Below, piece by piece: positions 9,538 through 17,821 of a stretch of DNA of 64,000 bases (position 1 is the stretch's first letter; each line of letters starts with the position of its first letter). The notes under the pieces were generated by a model. It saw only the letters and a program-made list of their open reading frames with translations. It was not told where the DNA came from and searched no databases. Origin of the DNA: Comamonadaceae bacterium (lineage in GTDB: Bacteria; Pseudomonadota; Gammaproteobacteria; Burkholderiales; Burkholderiaceae_C); contig CANGDZ010000006.1 of NCBI GenBank assembly GCA_947452785.1, positions 1-64,000 on the forward strand. Reading direction: 5' to 3'. The position numbers and the translations under genes are program-made.

Positions 9538-10113
9538 ATGAGCATCAAACTCGTCATTTTGGACCGCGACGGCACGATCAATGTGGACAGTGACGAGTTC
9601 ATCAAGTCACCCGACGAGTGGCACCCGATCGAGGGCGCACTCGAAGCCATTGGCCGCTTGAACCATGCGGGCTACCACGTGGTGGTGGCCACCAACCAAT
9701 CGGGCTTGGGCCGTGGTTTGATGGATGTGGCCTCGCTCAACGCGATCCATGCGCAGATGAACAAAGAGCTGGCCAAGGTCGGCGGGCGCATTGATGCTAT
9801 TTTTTATTGTCCGCATGCCCCCGACGAAGACTGCCTGTGCCGCAAACCCGCGCCGGGCCTGCTCGAACAAATTGGCGAGCGCTATGGCATTACCCTGGAC
9901 GGCGTGCCCTTTGTTGGCGACAGTTTGCGCGACATGCAAGCGGCGCAGGCCAGCGGTTGCCGTCCGCACCTGGTGCTGACCGGCAAAGCGATGGGCTTGC
10001 GAGGTCACACGCTGCCGGGCGATTACCCTGCGCACACCCGCATGCACCAAGATCTGGATGGATTTGTCACCGACTGGTTGACTGCAGCGGCCACCTCGTC
10101 TGCAGCCCTCTGA
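9538..10113 (+). CDS. gmhB: D-glycero-beta-D-manno-heptose-1,7-bisphosphate 7-phosphatase
   Basis: A 191-residue HAD-family phosphatase. The nucleophile motif DRDGTIN occurs near residue 9, followed by ATNQSGLGRG, a zinc-loop cysteine/histidine cluster (YCPHAPDEDCLCRKP) and the last HAD motif VGDSLRDMQAA. The zinc loop and length are diagnostic of GmhB, which makes the heptose precursor for lipopolysaccharide inner core. It is placed between glyS and plsC, typical of Burkholderiales. Confidence 0.93.
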   Translation: MSIKLVILDRDGTINVDSDEFIKSPDEWHPIEGALEAIGRLNHAGYHVVVATNQSGLGRGLMDVASLNAIHAQMNKELAKVGGRIDAIFYCPHAPDEDCLCRKPAPGLLEQIGERYGITLDGVPFVGDSLRDMQAAQASGCRPHLVLTGKAMGLRGHTLPGDYPAHTRMHQDLDGFVTDWLTAAATSSAAL

Positions 10114-10131
10114 GGCCTAGGAACTGAAACC

Positions 10132-10866
10132 ATGAACCTGATTCGATCCGTTCTTCATGTGCTGTGGTTGATCATCACGGTGATCCCTTGGGCGCTGTTT
10201 GTGGTGGTGTTTTCATACTTCGCCAGCAGCACCCGCATTTACTGGTGGTGTGCCGGTTGGCTGCGCATGGCGGTGCAAAGCGGCACTTTTATTTTGGGCA
10301 TTCAAAATCGCGTGACGGGCATGGAAAATTTGCCCCAAGGCGCCAAAGACCCTGCCGTCTTGCTGGTCAAACACCAGTCGACTTGGGAGACCTTTGTCAT
10401 GCCCGCCTTGATGCCGCACCCTTTGGCCTATGTATTTAAAAAGGAGTTGCTGCGCGTCCCCTTTTTTGGCTGGGCCATGGCACGCATGGACATGATCCAC
10501 ATCGACCGCGGACAGCGCTCGCAAGCTTTTGCCAAGGTGGTGACTCAGGGCAAACGCCTGATGGGCGAGGGCGTGTGGGTCATCATGTTTCCTGAAGGCA
10601 CCCGCATTCCACGCGGTCAGGTGGGACAGTACAAAACGGGCGGTACCCGCCTGGCGATTGAAGCCGGTGTGCCGGTGATTCCGATTGCGGTGACTTCGGC
10701 CAAATGCTGGCCAACCAAGGCCTTTATCAAAAAGCCGGGGGTGGTCGACATCTCGATTGGCAAACCGATTCCCAGTTTCGGGCGTGAGCCCGATGAGTTG
10801 ATGCAAGAAGTGCAAGCCTGGATCGAGGCCGAAATGCGCCGCCTCGACCCCGAGGCCTACGCCTGA
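10132..10866 (+). CDS. plsC: 1-acyl-sn-glycerol-3-phosphate acyltransferase
   Basis: A 244-residue membrane-bound acyltransferase that converts lysophosphatidic to phosphatidic acid. An N-terminal hydrophobic helix (about residues 5-30) precedes the acyltransferase boxes: KHQSTWET (box I, here with Glu in place of the usual Asp of HX4D), FPEGTRIPRG (box III), and GVPVIPIAVTS (box IV). The Glu variant is common in betaproteobacterial homologues as far as I know. Downstream of gmhB by 18 bp. Confidence 0.92.
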   Translation: MNLIRSVLHVLWLIITVIPWALFVVVFSYFASSTRIYWWCAGWLRMAVQSGTFILGIQNRVTGMENLPQGAKDPAVLLVKHQSTWETFVMPALMPHPLAYVFKKELLRVPFFGWAMARMDMIHIDRGQRSQAFAKVVTQGKRLMGEGVWVIMFPEGTRIPRGQVGQYKTGGTRLAIEAGVPVIPIAVTSAKCWPTKAFIKKPGVVDISIGKPIPSFGREPDELMQEVQAWIEAEMRRLDPEAYA

Positions 10867-10878
10867 AGGCGGGGCACC

Positions 10879-11775
10879 ATGCGTTCACCGTTTCAGTTCG
10901 TTCTGGACCTGTTCGACACTGAACCGCCCTTAGTCGTTGCACCGCCCCACCGGTCCACGCAGCGACCTGTGGCACCTCAGGCCGAACCGATGCCGGTGCC
11001 TGCCGCGCCTGCACAGTCTCTGACCGAAGCCTTGGGGTCTGTGCAGTTTGCGCACCCCCAGGCCAATCGCGCCGTGGTGTTTCAGGGCGTGCACATCGCT
11101 TATGCCTTTGCCCGTGCCAAGCGCAAAACCATTGGTTTCAGCATCGGGCCGGATGGCCTGGTGGTGCGTGCGCCCAAGTGGGTTTCGCTCAAAGAGGTGG
11201 ACGCGGCTTTGCACGAAAAAAGTGTCTGGATATTGCGCAAGCTGACCGAATCCCAAGAGCGGCATCAGCAAGATACGCACAGCCGGATCGCCTGGCAAGA
11301 TGGGACACTGTTCCCTTATTTGGGGCGGCAGGTCCTGCTGCGCATTGACCCAGCGCAAGGCAGTGCCCAGTTGGTTTCGGGAGATCCGGAGGTCTTGCGC
11401 ATTGGGGTTTCGGGCCAGGCCAGTGACGTGCAAATCAGGGACTGTGTGCAGGCTTGGTTGATGCGCCAGGCTCGCAGTTTATTTGAGGTGCGGCTGAATC
11501 ACTTTGCGCCCTTGGTGGGGGTGCAGTGGAAAAAACTCAGCCTGTCCAATGCCGGCACACGCTGGGGCAGCGCGCGGGTGGACGGGGCGATTCGGCTCAA
11601 TTGGAGACTGATTCATTTGAGTCTGGGTGAGATCGACTACGTGGTGGCCCATGAGTTGTCGCATTTGCGGGTCATGAACCACAGCGCCCAGTTTTGGGAC
11701 ACCGTGCGCTCGGTCATGCCCGATTACGCCGAGCGGCGCCAGCGCTTGAAAAAAGAGACCCTGGCCGACTGGTAA
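10879..11775 (+). CDS. YgjP/M48-type metal-dependent hydrolase (DUF45)
   Basis: The 298-residue protein has a C-terminal YgjP-like domain with the zinc signature HELSH at 258-262 and a third ligand H268 (VMNHSAQFW). The first ~70 residues are proline/alanine rich and probably disordered. Members are often called SprT-like or zinc metalloprotease-like, but the biological substrate is not settled. The gene ends back-to-back with the convergent metallo-hydrolase gene, with no bases between the two stops. Confidence 0.82.
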   Translation: MRSPFQFVLDLFDTEPPLVVAPPHRSTQRPVAPQAEPMPVPAAPAQSLTEALGSVQFAHPQANRAVVFQGVHIAYAFARAKRKTIGFSIGPDGLVVRAPKWVSLKEVDAALHEKSVWILRKLTESQERHQQDTHSRIAWQDGTLFPYLGRQVLLRIDPAQGSAQLVSGDPEVLRIGVSGQASDVQIRDCVQAWLMRQARSLFEVRLNHFAPLVGVQWKKLSLSNAGTRWGSARVDGAIRLNWRLIHLSLGEIDYVVAHELSHLRVMNHSAQFWDTVRSVMPDYAERRQRLKKETLADW

Positions 11776-12864
11776 TCAGATCGCGCGAAAGCGGTAGACC
11801 CCATCGGCGTCCACCACGCGCTTGACTTGCCCGTTGCGCCACAACACATGCAAATGCGCCACGGCCTCACCCATGGCGAAGGTGGTTTGATGAAAGTTCA
11901 GTTCACGCTTGAACAAAATCGGCAAGCTCTCGTGTGCGTTCAGGGGCCGCTCTTGGCAGCCGGCCAGCAGCTCGGCCAAGCGCTCTTGGTGGTGTGCTTG
12001 CAATTGCGCAATCCGAGTGTGCAAGCCCTTGAACGGGCGCCCGTGGGAAGGCAGCACCAACGTGTCGTCTGGCAAGTCGCCAAAAGCCTCCAGCGAGCTC
12101 AAAAACTGTTGCAAGGCATTACCTTCAGGCTCTTGGGCATAGACGCTCACGTTGGTGGAGATTTTGGGCAGCACCATGTCGCCGCTGATCAGCACGCCCG
12201 TCGCTTCGCAATACAGCGCCATGTGTTCTGGTGAATGACCGTATCCGGCAATGCAGCGCCAACTGTGGCCGCCCATGGTGAAGCGGCTCGCGCCCATCAA
12301 GCGGTGGTAGCTGGCCGGAACCTGCGGCACCATGCCGCTGTAATAACCCATGCGGGCCTTCACATCGCGCATGTCGCTGGGGTCGGACCAGCCGTGGCGT
12401 GCAAAAAACGCTTGCGTGAAATCCCCGCCAAAGTTGGACAGGCCATGGGTGGCCATTTGGGCGGCTTGGTATTCGGTGCTGCTCATCCACAAGGGCGCTT
12501 GCCACTGCTCGCACATCCAGTGGGCCGAGCCCATGTGATCGGGGTGCATATGGGTCACCAGCACACGCAAAATGGGCAGCCCTTGCAAGGCCGAGGCAAA
12601 CACCTGATGCCAAGCTTGATGCGTGTCTTCGTTGTGGATGCCGCAGTCCACCACCGTCCAGCCCGCGCGCGGGCCTTCGGGCCCCTCCATCTCATCACGC
12701 ACCAACCAGAGGTTGATGTGGTCCAGCGCAAACGGCAGTGCCATGCGCACCCACAACAGGCCGGGCGCCACTTCGAGCACGCTGCCCGTGGCCGGCAATT
12801 GCTCGGCCAAAGGGAAGCTCAGTGCGGATTCAAGCGTGGCCGAGTGAGGCGGGGCAGAGCTCAT
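11776..12864 (-). CDS. Metallo-beta-lactamase-fold hydrolase, divergent from liuR
   Basis: A 362-residue protein with THMHPDHMG (H105, H107, D109, H110), a GYGHSPEH histidine, ISGDMVLP and SHGRPF, giving a full two-metal site. A C-terminal helical domain follows, as in glyoxalase-like and MBL thioesterase-like enzymes. The start at 12864 has AAGGAC a few bases upstream; an in-frame codon 12 codons earlier lies nearer the operator. It shares a divergent promoter region, including a LiuR-type palindrome at 12911-12932, with the MerR gene. It is therefore probably part of the same acyl-CoA regulon, perhaps as a thioester hydrolase (inference). Confidence 0.85.
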   Translation of the reverse strand: MSSAPPHSATLESALSFPLAEQLPATGSVLEVAPGLLWVRMALPFALDHINLWLVRDEMEGPEGPRAGWTVVDCGIHNEDTHQAWHQVFASALQGLPILRVLVTHMHPDHMGSAHWMCEQWQAPLWMSSTEYQAAQMATHGLSNFGGDFTQAFFARHGWSDPSDMRDVKARMGYYSGMVPQVPASYHRLMGASRFTMGGHSWRCIAGYGHSPEHMALYCEATGVLISGDMVLPKISTNVSVYAQEPEGNALQQFLSSLEAFGDLPDDTLVLPSHGRPFKGLHTRIAQLQAHHQERLAELLAGCQERPLNAHESLPILFKRELNFHQTTFAMGEAVAHLHVLWRNGQVKRVVDADGVYRFRAI

Positions 12865-12910
12865 GGTGTCCTTGGAATTCGGTCGGTAATCGGTTAGCAT
12901 TCACACAGAG

Positions 12911-12932
12911 TTGACGTTAACGTAAACGTCAA
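12911..12932. promoter_or_regulatory. LiuR-type operator 1 in the divergent promoter
   Basis: A 22-bp near-palindrome made of TTGACGTTAAC followed by GTAAACGTCAA; only one symmetrical position mismatches. It lies between the divergent metallo-hydrolase and MerR genes. It matches the site at 13476-13497 in 21 of 22 bases. MerR-family LiuR binds such palindromes in proteobacteria, so autoregulation of liuR and control of the hydrolase are inferred. Confidence 0.8.
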
Positions 12933-13009
12933 TATTCATGCATTCTAGGCACACCGCGGTACACCCGACTGTCGCCGGCGTGCGATGTCCAGATTCACCC
13001 AATCCCTTT

Positions 13010-13414
13010 ATGGCCAACACCTATTCCATCAGTGACCTGTCCAAAGAGTTTGATCTGACCACCCGTGCGATCCGTTTTTACGAAGACATGGGTTTGTTGG
13101 AGCCCGCGCGCTCAGGCCCGGGTGGGCGCATTCGCGTGTATTCGGCACGCGATCGCACGCGGCTCAAACTCACTTTGCGCGCCAAACGGCTGGGCCTGTC
13201 CCTGACCGAGGCCAAGGACCTGATCGACATGTACGACAGCCCGCGCGATACCGGACCGCAACTGAAAAAATTCTTAGTGGTCTTGGCCGTACACCGTCAG
13301 CAACTGGAGTCGCAGTGGGCCGACCTGCAAGCCACCATCGACGAGGTCAAAACCCACGAGAAAGAAGCACGGGCCATGCTGGCCCGGGCCGATAAAGCGG
13401 TCGTCAAAAAATAA
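13010..13414 (+). CDS. liuR: MerR-family transcriptional regulator of leucine/acyl-CoA catabolism
   Basis: A 134-residue DNA-binding protein. The N-terminal MerR winged helix-turn-helix shows YSISDLSKEFDLTTRAIRFY followed by EDMGLLEPARSG. A long C-terminal dimerisation helix contains VHRQQLESQWADLQATID. No metal-binding cysteine cluster is present, which fits the LiuR branch rather than metal sensors. The start MANTYSISDL was chosen because the earlier in-frame ATG (12938) gives a leader without family resemblance. It sits beside isovaleryl-CoA dehydrogenase and is flanked on both sides by 22-bp palindromes that are its likely targets. Confidence 0.88.
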   Translation: MANTYSISDLSKEFDLTTRAIRFYEDMGLLEPARSGPGGRIRVYSARDRTRLKLTLRAKRLGLSLTEAKDLIDMYDSPRDTGPQLKKFLVVLAVHRQQLESQWADLQATIDEVKTHEKEARAMLARADKAVVKK

Positions 13415-13475
13415 ATGCGACCGCCCCACGCTGAGCGAACGGCTCATGGCGCATGAAATTGATGCATGAAATTGA

Positions 13476-13497
13476 TTGACGTTTACGTAAACGTCAA
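13476..13497. promoter_or_regulatory. LiuR-type operator 2 (perfect 22-bp palindrome)
   Basis: TTGACGTTTAC followed by its exact reverse complement GTAAACGTCAA, between liuR and the thioesterase/liuA genes. The match to the site at 12911-12932 and the adjacent MerR gene make it the probable operator for the thioesterase-liuA transcription unit. Confidence 0.85.
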
Positions 13498-13545
13498 TTA
13501 AAGTGACGGCTTCACGATGGCCGTCTTCAACCCAAAAATCAACCC

Positions 13546-13989
13546 ATGAGCGCTTTCGCTGTCCCTTCCGCTTTGTTTGAGCGCATTGACCAGAGCTTCC
13601 AGCGCCAAGGCATGATGCAGCACCTGCAAGCACGTCTGCTGCGCGTTGAGCCCGGTTGTGTGGCGCTGGCGCTGGCCTTCAGCGACAAAGTCACCCAGCA
13701 GCAAGGGGGCTTCCATGGCGGAGCCATGGGCGCGCTGGCCGACATAGCCGGCGGCTATGCCGCTTTGACCGTTCTGCCCGAGGGCATGGAGGTGGTGACG
13801 GTGGAGTACAAAATCAATTTTCTCAGCAGCTTCCAAGGCGGCGAGCTGCGCGCCACGGGCAAAGTGCTCAAGGCGGGCAAACGGATCGTCGTGACCAGCG
13901 CTGAAGTGGTGCATATCGATGCGCAGGGCAAAACCTCGCCGTGCGCGGTGATGCAGCAAACCCTGATGCCCGTGCCCCAAACGTATTAA
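13546..13989 (+). CDS. PaaI-family hotdog thioesterase
   Basis: A 147-residue single hotdog-fold protein. The segment QQGGFHGGAMGALADIAGG carries the HGG motif and active-site acid of PaaI/YdiI-like acyl-CoA thioesterases. VEYKINFLSSFQGGELRATG and a final beta strand complete the fold. It probably hydrolyses short or aromatic acyl-CoA esters, perhaps to recycle CoA from dead-end intermediates. It is the first gene after operator 2 and lies 30 bp upstream of liuA. Confidence 0.85.
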   Translation: MSAFAVPSALFERIDQSFQRQGMMQHLQARLLRVEPGCVALALAFSDKVTQQQGGFHGGAMGALADIAGGYAALTVLPEGMEVVTVEYKINFLSSFQGGELRATGKVLKAGKRIVVTSAEVVHIDAQGKTSPCAVMQQTLMPVPQTY

Positions 13990-14019
13990 ACCCAACGACC
14001 CGATTCAAGGAGACCCCCC

Positions 14020-15201
14020 ATGAACAATTTACCCGGCCTGAACTTTCAATTGGGTGAAGACATCGACGCCCTGCGTGATGCGGTGCGCGAATTCGCGCAA
14101 GCGGAGATCGCTCCGCGCGCGGCCAAAATCGATCGCAGCGACCAGTTTCCGATGGACCTGTGGCGCAAGATGGGTGACTTGGGCGTGCTGGGCATCACCG
14201 TGGGTGAGGAATACGGCGGCGCCAACATGGGCTACTTGGCGCATATGATCGCCATGGAAGAAATTTCCCGTGCCAGCGCTTCGGTCGGCCTGTCGTATGG
14301 CGCGCACTCCAACCTGTGTGTGAACCAGATCAAGCGCAACGGCACAACCGAGCAGCGCGCCAAATACCTGCCCAAGCTGATCAGCGGCGAGCATGTGGGC
14401 GCCTTGGCCATGAGTGAGCCCGGCGCGGGCTCCGACGTGCTGAGCATGAAGCTCAAGGCCGAAGACAAAGGCGGTTACTACCTGCTGAACGGCAACAAAA
14501 TGTGGATCACCAACGGGCCTGATGCCGATACCCTGGTGGTCTACGCTAAGAGCGAGCCCGAATTGGGTGCGCGCGGCGTCACGGCCTTCTTGATCGAAAA
14601 GGGCATGCCCGGTTTCAGTATCGCGCAAAAACTCGACAAGCTGGGCATGCGCGGTAGCCACACCGGCGAGTTGGTGTTCAACAACGTGGAAGTGCCCGTC
14701 GAGAACATCCTGGGCGGACTGAACAACGGCGCCAAGGTGCTGATGAGTGGCCTCGATTACGAACGCGCAGTGCTCACCGGTGGCCCGTTGGGCATCATGC
14801 AGTCGGTGATGGACAACGTCATTCCGTACATTCACGACCGCAAGCAGTTTGGTCAAAGCATCGGCGAGTTCCAACTCATCCAAGGCAAAGTGGCCGACAT
14901 GTACACCGTGCTGCAAGCCGGGCGCTCGTTTGCCTACACCGTGGCGAAGAACCTTGATTTGCTGGGCACCGAGCATGTGCGCCAAGTGCGCAAAGACTGC
15001 GCCTCGGTGATTTTGTGGACGGCCGAAAAAGCCACTTGGATGGCCGGAGAAGGCGTGCAGATTTTTGGTGGCAATGGCTACATCAACGAATACCCGCTGG
15101 GCCGCTTGTGGCGCGACGCCAAGTTGTACGAGATTGGCGCGGGCACCAGCGAGATTCGCCGCATGCTGATTGGGCGCGAATTGTTTTCCGAAACTTGCTG
15201 A
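14020..15201 (+). CDS. liuA: Isovaleryl-CoA dehydrogenase
   Basis: A 393-residue flavin acyl-CoA dehydrogenase that oxidises isovaleryl-CoA to 3-methylcrotonyl-CoA, passing electrons to ETF. The motif [15 protein letters not shown] places the catalytic glutamate (E248) where isovaleryl-CoA dehydrogenases have it, unlike most other family members, which use a later Glu. [13 protein letters not shown] and the C-terminal [12 protein letters not shown] are present. A strong GGAGACC site precedes the ATG. It is the first committed step of the leucine pathway encoded across this region. Confidence 0.93.
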   Translation: MNNLPGLNFQLGEDIDALRDAVREFAQAEIAPRAAKIDRSDQFPMDLWRKMGDLGVLGITVGEEYGGANMGYLAHMIAMEEISRASASVGLSYGAHSNLCVNQIKRNGTTEQRAKYLPKLISGEHVGALAMSEPGAGSDVLSMKLKAEDKGGYYLLNGNKMWITNGPDADTLVVYAKSEPELGARGVTAFLIEKGMPGFSIAQKLDKLGMRGSHTGELVFNNVEVPVENILGGLNNGAKVLMSGLDYERAVLTGGPLGIMQSVMDNVIPYIHDRKQFGQSIGEFQLIQGKVADMYTVLQAGRSFAYTVAKNLDLLGTEHVRQVRKDCASVILWTAEKATWMAGEGVQIFGGNGYINEYPLGRLWRDAKLYEIGAGTSEIRRMLIGRELFSETC

Positions 15202-15230
15202 GGTTTTAGCGCCACTGCGACAATGGCCCC

Positions 15231-15881
15231 ATGAGCAACTCACTTCAGCACCTTTTTGACAATAACCGGTCTTGGGCTGCACGCATGCAGCAAGAGAACC
15301 CGGCCTATTTCAGCCGTTTGGCCAACCAGCAAAATCCCAGGTACCTGTGGATCGGTTGTTCCGACAGCCGCGTGCCGGCCAACCAGATCACCGGACTGGA
15401 CCCGGGCGAAGTGTTTGTGCACCGCAACGTGGCCAATGTGGTGGTGCATTCGGACCTGAACGCCTTGTCGGTGATTCAGTACGCGGTCGACGCGCTCAAG
15501 GTCGAGCACATCATGGTGGTGGGCCATTACGGTTGTGGCGGCGTGCTGGCCGCGACGCGTGGCACCCGCGTGGGCCTAGCCGATAACTGGTTGCGCCATG
15601 TGCAAGACGTGCGCTTGCGCCACCGCCAACGCCTCAACCACTTGCCGCAAGCCGAGCTCGAATCGGTCATGTGCGAGATGAATGTGATTGAGCAAGTTGG
15701 CAACGTCGCCCTGTCCAACGTCATGCAAGACGCCTGGAGCCGAGGTCAAAAAGTCACCGTCCATGGCTGGATTTACGGCCTGGAAGACGGCCTGGTCAAA
15801 GACCTGGGCGTCAGCATGACCGGCGCACAAGAGGTGGTGAACGTGTTCCGCCGCGCCTTCAAACGCTATCCCCGAGGCTGA
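15231..15881 (+). CDS. can: Beta-class carbonic anhydrase
   Basis: A 216-residue enzyme interconverting CO2 and bicarbonate. Zinc ligands C43, H99 and C102 are seen in GCSDSRVPAN and VVGHYGCGGV, and the D45-R47 dyad is intact. Length is that of the E. coli Can type. It lies inside the liu cluster, 29 bp after liuA, which suggests it may supply bicarbonate for the biotin-dependent methylcrotonyl-CoA carboxylase encoded further on (inference). Confidence 0.95.
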   Translation: MSNSLQHLFDNNRSWAARMQQENPAYFSRLANQQNPRYLWIGCSDSRVPANQITGLDPGEVFVHRNVANVVVHSDLNALSVIQYAVDALKVEHIMVVGHYGCGGVLAATRGTRVGLADNWLRHVQDVRLRHRQRLNHLPQAELESVMCEMNVIEQVGNVALSNVMQDAWSRGQKVTVHGWIYGLEDGLVKDLGVSMTGAQEVVNVFRRAFKRYPRG

Positions 15882-15926
15882 CCCTTTGCGGGTCGGTTTT
15901 AACTTTCATTGAACAGGAGAAATTGA

Positions 15927-17120
15927 ATGTCCGACCCCATCGTTATCGTCAGTGCAGCCCGCACCCCCATGGGCAGTTTTCAAAGCGACTTCGCCAGCTT
16001 GGCCGCCCATGATCTGGGCGGCGCTGCCATCAAGGCGGCGGTTGAGCGTGCAGGCCTGAACTCACAATTCACCCCTGAGTTGGTCACCGAAGTGCTGTTT
16101 GGCAACTGCCTTATGGCCGGCCAAGGCCAGGCTCCGGCGCGTCAAGCGGCCTTCAAGGGTGGCTTGCCCAAGAGCGCTGGCGCGGTGACGTTGTCAAAAA
16201 TGTGCGGCTCAGGCATGCGCGCAGCCATGTTCGCGCATGACATGCTGATCGCTGGCTCGCACGACGTGCTGGTGGCTGGCGGCATGGAGAGCATGACCAA
16301 CGCGCCTTATTTGATGCTCAAAGGCCGCGGCGGTTACCGCATGGGCCACGACAAAATTTACGACCACATGATGCTCGACGGCCTGGAAGACGCCTACGAA
16401 GCTGGCCGCAGCATGGGCACCTTTGGTGAAGACTGCGCCGCCAAATACAGCTTTACCCGCGCCGAGCAAGACCACTTTGCCACTACCAGCGTGCAGCGCG
16501 CCAAGGCCGCTACCGAGTCGGGTGCTTTTGCTGCCGAGATCACGCCTGTGACCGTGAAGGACCGTAGCGGTGAGCGCGTGGTGTCCATCGACGAAGGCCC
16601 CGGCAAAGTCAAGCTCGACAAGATCACCAGTCTCAAGCCGGCTTTCAAAAAAGACGGCACCATCACCGCGGCCAGCAGCTCGTCGATCAACGACGGCGCT
16701 GCCGCCATGGTGCTGATGCGTGAGAGCACGGCCGCCAAACTCGGCTGCGTGCCGCTGGCCCGTATCGTCAGCCATGCGACCCACGCGCAAGAGCCTGAAT
16801 GGTTCGCCACCGCACCGGTCGGCGCCACGCAAAAAGCCCTAGCCAAAGCCGGGTGGAAAGTGGAAGACGTGGACCTGTGGGAAGTCAACGAAGCCTTTGC
16901 TGTGGTGCCCATGGCACTGATGAAAGAGCTGGGTGTGCCGCACGAGAAAGTCAACGTCAATGGCGGCGCTTGTGCCTTGGGACACCCCATTGGCGCCTCC
17001 GGTGCGCGCATCATGGTGACCTTGATTCATGCGCTCAAAGCGCGAGGCTTGAAAAAAGGCCTGGCCACGCTGTGCATCGGCGGCGGCGAAGCCACCGCTG
17101 TGGCGCTGGAATTGCTTTAA
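15927..17120 (+). CDS. Acetyl-CoA C-acyltransferase (thiolase)
   Basis: The 397-residue thiolase has all catalytic groups: C93 in SKMCGSGMRA, H353 in GHPIGASG and C383 in CIGGGEA. It matches the acetoacetyl-CoA thiolase (AtoB/PhbA) group by length and motif spacing, and would cleave acetoacetyl-CoA formed from the leucine pathway, or run the reverse condensation. AGGAG precedes the ATG. Confidence 0.92.
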   Translation: MSDPIVIVSAARTPMGSFQSDFASLAAHDLGGAAIKAAVERAGLNSQFTPELVTEVLFGNCLMAGQGQAPARQAAFKGGLPKSAGAVTLSKMCGSGMRAAMFAHDMLIAGSHDVLVAGGMESMTNAPYLMLKGRGGYRMGHDKIYDHMMLDGLEDAYEAGRSMGTFGEDCAAKYSFTRAEQDHFATTSVQRAKAATESGAFAAEITPVTVKDRSGERVVSIDEGPGKVKLDKITSLKPAFKKDGTITAASSSSINDGAAAMVLMRESTAAKLGCVPLARIVSHATHAQEPEWFATAPVGATQKALAKAGWKVEDVDLWEVNEAFAVVPMALMKELGVPHEKVNVNGGACALGHPIGASGARIMVTLIHALKARGLKKGLATLCIGGGEATAVALELL

Positions 17121-17123
17121 ATC

Positions 17124-17801
17124 ATGCCCACCGCTTTGCTGATCGGGGCCTCGCGAGGCATTGGCCTGGAGCTGGCGCGCCAGTACCTGGATGACGGCTG
17201 GCGCGTGATCGCTACCGCTAGGAGCGACGAAGGTCTGGCGCGGCTCAAAGCCTTGGGCGCAGAAACCTTGCGCCTGGATGTGGCTCAGCCCGCCAGTAAC
17301 AGCGGGTTGGCTTGGCAGCTGGACGGTGAAAAAATCGACTTGGCCATTTATGTGGCGGGTGCCATAGACCGCAACAGCGCCAGTACCCCACCCACCCGCG
17401 ACAGTTTTGATACGGTGATGCACACCAATGTGATGGGGGCGATGCAAGTCCTTCCCCAGATCGTACCTATGGTGCAAGAAACGCAAGGCGTGATCGCCTG
17501 CATCAGCTCAGTGATGGGCAGTCTGCAAGACACCTCCAGCGGCAATGCGGCGTTGTACCGCGTGAGCAAGGTGGCGCTGAACATGGTGGTGCGTTGCACG
17601 CAAGCCGAGCAGCCTCTCATCACGGTGTTGGCCATCCATCCCGGCTGGGTGCAGACCGAGATGGGCGGCGCGCAGGCACCCCTCACGCCCGCGCAAAGCG
17701 CCACCAGTCTGCGCCAGACGCTGAACACTGTTCTTGAATCTCGCGATCCTAAATTCAAGGGCGCATTTTTGAACCACGACGGCACGCCCCTGCCGTGGTG
17801 A
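17124..17801 (+). CDS. Short-chain dehydrogenase/reductase
   Basis: A 225-residue SDR with the N-terminal NAD(P) motif GASRGIG (residues 8-14), an LDVAQ acidic site, YVAGA in place of the usual NNAG, catalytic S128/S129 and Y145-x3-K149 (YRVSK). It resembles C-factor/CsgA-like SDRs. Substrate is unknown. It starts three bases after the thiolase stop, so it belongs to the same operon. Confidence 0.88.
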   Translation: MPTALLIGASRGIGLELARQYLDDGWRVIATARSDEGLARLKALGAETLRLDVAQPASNSGLAWQLDGEKIDLAIYVAGAIDRNSASTPPTRDSFDTVMHTNVMGAMQVLPQIVPMVQETQGVIACISSVMGSLQDTSSGNAALYRVSKVALNMVVRCTQAEQPLITVLAIHPGWVQTEMGGAQAPLTPAQSATSLRQTLNTVLESRDPKFKGAFLNHDGTPLPW

Positions 17802-17821
17802 ACTGATAACGAAAGAGAGCC

